This document shows positions 60,862 through 64,000 of a stretch of DNA of 64,000 bases, piece after piece (the first letter of the stretch is position 1; every line of letters begins with the position of its first letter). The stretch covers positions 2,790,001 to 2,854,000 of the forward strand of contig OZ241900.1 in assembly GCA_965203615.1 (NCBI GenBank), written 5' to 3'. The notes beneath the pieces are model-generated. The model was given only the letters and a program-made list of their open reading frames with translations, did no database searches and was not told the DNA's origin. The translations under genes were made by a program, and so were the position numbers. The DNA is from VXNE01 sp965203615. GTDB lineage: Bacteria > Pseudomonadota > Gammaproteobacteria > Pseudomonadales > Azotimanducaceae.

Positions 60862-61671
60862 TCATCGGCTCGCCCATCGCCCGGTCATGAGCAAGGCGCC
60901 GAAGGCGACGACGGCTATCGAGAGGATCTGCCCTATCGAGAGCGTTTCAAAGACAAACAGTCCCAGGTGCGGATCGGGAGCGCGGAAGAACTCTGTCGCG
61001 AACCTGAAAGCTCCACCGGCAATCAGAAAAATGCCTGCGACATGACCGGTTGGTCGCGCGTGGCCGGAGTAGAGCCAGACGATGACGAACAGCACCAGGC
61101 CCTCCGCAAAGGCCTGATAAAGGCTTGAAACATGCCGGGTCACGGCTTCGAACTCGCCGAAACAGGTGGCGGTCAGTTCGCGCACGGCCGTACAGGGGAA
61201 GTGGACGCCCACCGCAGACTCGGTGATGCGCCCGGGCAACTCCGTATTGATGAAATTCCCGAGCCTGCCGAAGGCGAGCCCCAGGGGTACCAGCGGCGCG
61301 ACGAAATCCGCCACCTCAAGAAACGTGCGCCCCTTGATTCTCGCCTGCAGCCACATGGCGGCGACCGCCCCCAATAGCCCGCCGTGAAACGACATGCCGC
61401 CCTCCCAGATGCGGAACAGCCAGAGCGGATCCTGTAGCAGCCTGTCGAAGCCGTAGATCAGTACGAATCCGATACGTCCGCCCAGCACCACGCCGGCGAC
61501 GCCATAGAAGACGAGATCGGAGACGTCCACGCCGGTGAATCCTCGATCGCGGGCGCGGGCATTGCCGAGCAGGAAGAAGGCGGCGAAAGCGAGCAGGTAC
61601 ATGAGGCCGTACCAGCGTAGCGCGAACGGTCCGAGCTCCAGGACGATCGGGTCGATGGCTGGATAGTGCAT
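60862..61671 (-). CDS. lgt: Prolipoprotein diacylglyceryl transferase
   Basis: A 269-residue inner-membrane enzyme with about seven membrane segments that transfers diacylglycerol to lipobox cysteines. LRWYGLMYLLAF near the start, GGMSFHGGLLGA and the signature GRLGNFINTELPGR are seen, followed by HVSSLYQAFAEGL. The lgt, thyA, folA grouping is common in gammaproteobacteria. Here a gene of the NRDE family is inserted divergently between lgt and thyA. Confidence 0.95.
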   Translation of the reverse strand: MHYPAIDPIVLELGPFALRWYGLMYLLAFAAFFLLGNARARDRGFTGVDVSDLVFYGVAGVVLGGRIGFVLIYGFDRLLQDPLWLFRIWEGGMSFHGGLLGAVAAMWLQARIKGRTFLEVADFVAPLVPLGLAFGRLGNFINTELPGRITESAVGVHFPCTAVRELTATCFGEFEAVTRHVSSLYQAFAEGLVLFVIVWLYSGHARPTGHVAGIFLIAGGAFRFATEFFRAPDPHLGLFVFETLSIGQILSIAVVAFGALLMTGRWASR

Positions 61672-61712
61672 GCTAGACTTGGATGCCTTATTCCCGATCT
61701 GCCGCTTCGACA

Positions 61713-62510
61713 GTGTGCCTTATTCTTTTCGCGTATCGGACGGTCCCGGCCCGCCCGCTGGTGGTGGCCGCGAACCGGGACGAATTCTACGCCAGGCCGT
61801 CTCGCTCGGCACGATACTGGGACGACTCCCCGCATATCTTCGGCGGACGCGACCTCGTTGCCGGCGGCACCTGGCTTGCGGTATCGACCAGCGGCCGCTT
61901 CGCCGCGGTCACCAACTACACCGATTTTCTTCGCGACCGCGAGCCACCGGCATCCCGAGGCGACCTGGCGCGGGGTTTCCTGGAAGGAAATGCTGCGGCC
62001 AGCGAATACGCGGCCGGAATCGAGGGCGCCCGCTACCAGGGGTTCAACCTGATCGCTTTCGATGGCGTCGATCTCGTGTACGTGTGCAATCGCACGGGTG
62101 AGCTACGCGTGCTGCAACCCGGTGTGTATGGCCTCGCCAACACGCACCTGGACGATGTGTGGCCAAAGTCCGCGCGGGGCATCGCCAGGTTGCGGGGTAT
62201 TGGGGCAACCGCCACCGTTGACGATGTGCTCGGGGTGCTGAGGGATGAGTCGGCCCACTATGGCCCCGGGGGCAGTGAGCCGGAGAGCGCGCGGCCCGCG
62301 ACCCCCGCGTTTCTGCGGGGCAAGGACTATGGCACGCGCGCCAGCACGGCGGTGATCCTGAGCGCAACGGGTATCGAGTTTGCCGAGCAGCAATATGGCC
62401 CGATGGGAGAACCCGGAGGCCGCGTCACCGAGATGATCGAGATTCGCCCTTCGGGTGATGGCCGGGATGTCGCGACGGGCGGGGCGGCCGTCGGCCAACC
62501 GTTGCCATAG
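61713..62510 (+). CDS. NRDE (TANGO2-like) family protein
   Basis: A 265-residue protein beginning, at GTG 61713, VCLILFAYRTVPARPLVVAA, followed by NRDEFYARPS, the NRDE signature of the TANGO2 family, then GGRDLVAGGTWLAVS. The usual family start is MCLI, which decides GTG 61713 over ATG 61683. Eukaryotic TANGO2 has been linked to haem or lipid handling; the bacterial role is not settled. It is divergent from lgt and convergent with thyA. Confidence 0.85.
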   Translation: MCLILFAYRTVPARPLVVAANRDEFYARPSRSARYWDDSPHIFGGRDLVAGGTWLAVSTSGRFAAVTNYTDFLRDREPPASRGDLARGFLEGNAAASEYAAGIEGARYQGFNLIAFDGVDLVYVCNRTGELRVLQPGVYGLANTHLDDVWPKSARGIARLRGIGATATVDDVLGVLRDESAHYGPGGSEPESARPATPAFLRGKDYGTRASTAVILSATGIEFAEQQYGPMGEPGGRVTEMIEIRPSGDGRDVATGGAAVGQPLP

Positions 62511-62523
62511 CGGGGTCGGAATC

Positions 62524-63351
62524 TCAGACGGCCATTTCGGCCCTGATTGCCGAATGACATCGATAGTCGACGAGGCGGAAGTCGTCGAATCGGAAGTCGT
62601 CGATCTCACTTTGGCCGCGGTCGTCGATTTCGAGTTTCGGCAAGGGGTAGGGGTCGCGCGCGAGCTGGCGCCTGACGGCATCGATGTGGTTCAGGTAGAT
62701 GTGGGCATCGCCCAGCGTGTGGATGAAGTCACCGGGTTCGAGGTCCGTGACTCGCGCGACCATGTGCAGCAGCAGGGCATAGGACGCGATGTTGAGCGGG
62801 ACGCCGAGAAACAGGTCGGCCGAGCGCTGGTACATGTGCAGCGAGAGCTTGCCGCCCGCGACGTAGAACTGGAAAAAGCTGTGACAGGGAGGCAACGCGA
62901 CATCCTGCGCCTGGACCTCGGATGCATTCCAGGCGTTGACGATGATGCGGCGCGAGCCGGGATCGTTTCGGATCAGGTCGATGGCCTCCTGCAACTGGTC
63001 GACGCCGCCGTCCCAGCGCCGCCACTGCGCTCCGTAGATGCGGCCCATCGAGCCGTCGTTGGCGGAAACGCCGAGGCGCTTGAGGTAGTCGCCGTAGTTG
63101 CCGTCCCAGAGCCGGTTGTGGGGATAGATCGCCTTCAGGTCGTTGATGTTGTCCGAGCCGGATACGAACCAGAGCAGCTCCGACAGCATCGATTTCCAGA
63201 CGAGCCTTTTCGTGGTCACCGCGGGAAATCCATCGGCCATGGTGTAACGCATCTGGTAGCCGAACCGGGATAGCGTGCCGACCCCCGTGCGATCCTCGCG
63301 GCGCTCGCCGTGTTCGAGCACGTCCCGGAGGATGTCGAGGTAGGGGCGCAT
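62524..63351 (-). CDS. thyA: Thymidylate synthase
   Basis: A 275-residue enzyme making dTMP from dUMP with methylene-tetrahydrofolate. It opens MRPYLDILRDVLEHGERRED; RRIIVNAWN, the active-site LPPCHSFFQFYV with the catalytic Cys, FLGVPLNIASYALLLHM and the HTLGDAHIYLNH block are all intact. The preferred start is ATG 63351; a longer frame to 63387 lacks homology. The PIN toxin gene lies 69 bases upstream on the same strand. Confidence 0.95.
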   Translation of the reverse strand: MRPYLDILRDVLEHGERREDRTGVGTLSRFGYQMRYTMADGFPAVTTKRLVWKSMLSELLWFVSGSDNINDLKAIYPHNRLWDGNYGDYLKRLGVSANDGSMGRIYGAQWRRWDGGVDQLQEAIDLIRNDPGSRRIIVNAWNASEVQAQDVALPPCHSFFQFYVAGGKLSLHMYQRSADLFLGVPLNIASYALLLHMVARVTDLEPGDFIHTLGDAHIYLNHIDAVRRQLARDPYPLPKLEIDDRGQSEIDDFRFDDFRLVDYRCHSAIRAEMAV

Positions 63352-63420
63352 CGCCGTCAGCCTATCGCCCGTTCCCCCGATCCGCAATGCGGCCAGGACG
63401 AGGGTCCGCTGCCAGCTTCG

Positions 63421-63801
63421 TCAAGCTTCGCTGGCACCGTCCAGGCGAGACATCGACCGGTCGAATGTTCCCACGGGATGATGGCCAGCCTTGCGAGCGA
63501 TCTCGATGATAAGGCAGTCGGAAAACCCCACCGCAGGTTGCCGTCGGAACGCATTCAGGGCCGCCTCGACCACGTTTGCCTCCTGAAGCACCAACTGGTC
63601 ATGCTCAAGCAACATCTGGATCACCGTGATGATCCGATCCGAGTGCAGGTCGTACACCGAGGCAAGAACCCATACTGCCTCTGCCAGCACCAGGTGGGAG
63701 ACCCAAGCGCCAGAAGCTACGAACGTTTCGGCCCTTTCGACCTGATTGGGATCGTCACGAACCAACAGCCTGACGAGAACACTGGTGTCAATCGCGCGCA
63801 T
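63421..63801 (-). CDS. PIN-domain toxin (VapC-type), third locus
   Basis: A 126-residue PIN protein starting MRAIDTSVLVRLLVRDD with the first Asp, LVLAEAVWVL with the Glu, and VGFSDCLIIEIARKAG and TFDRSMSRL with the last acidic residues. This type (long arm, GFSDCLI) is usual for AbrB-partnered PIN toxins. The preferred start is ATG 63801, overlapping the antitoxin frame by 14 bases. It lies just upstream of thyA. Confidence 0.87.
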   Translation of the reverse strand: MRAIDTSVLVRLLVRDDPNQVERAETFVASGAWVSHLVLAEAVWVLASVYDLHSDRIITVIQMLLEHDQLVLQEANVVEAALNAFRRQPAVGFSDCLIIEIARKAGHHPVGTFDRSMSRLDGASEA

Positions 63802-64000
63802 GCTTTCGTCGCAGGAACGTGGAGATGCCTTCATTCATCTCGTCAACCGTATGCGAATGGGGAGAGACCGAGAATATCGCGTCGTGGATGTCTCGCGAGG
63901 TGTACTTTGACGCGCGCCTCACAATGACCGCGTCACCTTCCTCACACCACTCGACCCTGGATCCCGGCACCAGCCCGAGTTTCTGTCGAATACGCGCGGG
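63788..64000 (-). CDS. AbrB-type antitoxin, N-terminus cut by the window edge
   Basis: The frame runs off the window. The visible 70 residues begin PARIRQKLGLVPGSRVEWCE, the second half of the AbrB-like hairpin (the missing part should hold the S-x-Q-x-T-I start), then DAVIVRRASKYTSRDIHDAI and an acidic tail. It is the antitoxin partner of the PIN gene it overlaps. Confidence 0.8.
   Translation of the reverse strand, partial: PARIRQKLGLVPGSRVEWCEEGDAVIVRRASKYTSRDIHDAIFSVSPHSHTVDEMNEGISTFLRRKHARD

Noticed and set aside
1..64000. Insertion sequences, prophage genes or CRISPR arrays
   Set aside because: I found no transposase, integrase, phage structural or cas gene and no regularly spaced repeats in this window.

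Overview
The window is high-GC bacterial chromosome, packed with genes on both strands, with no rRNA or tRNA that I can recognise. A gammaproteobacterium is the best guess. The argA (kinase-like plus GNAT domains)/argE pair, fabV, the lgt/folA/thyA neighbourhood, hemE and the lipopolysaccharide core genes (waaC, a WaaP-type kinase, GT25) all fit. The large stock of CaiB, Rieske, LLM-flavin, MaoC, sulfatase and PhyH genes is typical of uncultured marine or host-associated lineages. The lineage call is inference.

Layout. 1-0.9 kb: the end of an unknown gene and, convergent to it, a probable UGSC-family selenoprotein whose reading frame crosses an in-frame TGA followed by a SECIS-like hairpin. 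1.2-20.6 kb: a catabolic region with two class III CoA-transferases, two Rieske oxygenases, an aldo/keto reductase, a DAO-type flavoprotein, a sulfatase, a mannonate dehydratase-like enzyme, two LLM flavin oxidoreductases, an SDR, a Gfo/Idh/MocA enzyme and two near-duplicate MaoC-type dehydratases. It is interrupted by an AbrB antitoxin with a broken PIN toxin and by a DUF3883 protein. 20.6-21.4 kb: hicBA. 21.4-25.9 kb: LPS core genes, including an unusual fusion of two WaaG-like N-terminal halves with a WaaP-like kinase. 25.9-32.3 kb: amino-acid biosynthesis (ilvE, argE, argA, ilvD) and a frameshifted PhyH dioxygenase gene. 32.3-36.3 kb: Uma2 nuclease, an orphan periplasmic binding protein, an orphan VapB, a VOC protein and a first RES-Xre toxin-antitoxin pair.

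36.5-49.4 kb: housekeeping and stress genes. A minus-strand run (NAD-kinase-like, fabV, hemE, DM13, ppk2) is tightly overlapped at its 5' end. It lies next to a plus-strand stress block of hsp20, two uspA genes and a FixL/FixJ-type two-component system whose PAS domain keeps the haem histidine and arginine of FixL. DUF4010 and CYTH-CHAD genes follow. A nearly identical 30-base element with a -10-like box at the same spacing precedes hsp20 and the second uspA, so this may be a small oxygen- or redox-controlled stress regulon.

49.6-55.1 kb: a toxin-antitoxin/defence island of hipBA, RES-Xre, a second hipBA and a PD-(D/E)XK protein. 55.2-60.4 kb: an orphan molybdenum hydroxylase large subunit, a vapBC module beside a decayed 3' fragment of an S9 peptidase gene, and the intact S9 peptidase. 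60.3-64 kb: folA, lgt, an NRDE-family gene, thyA and a third vapBC-type pair cut by the window edge.
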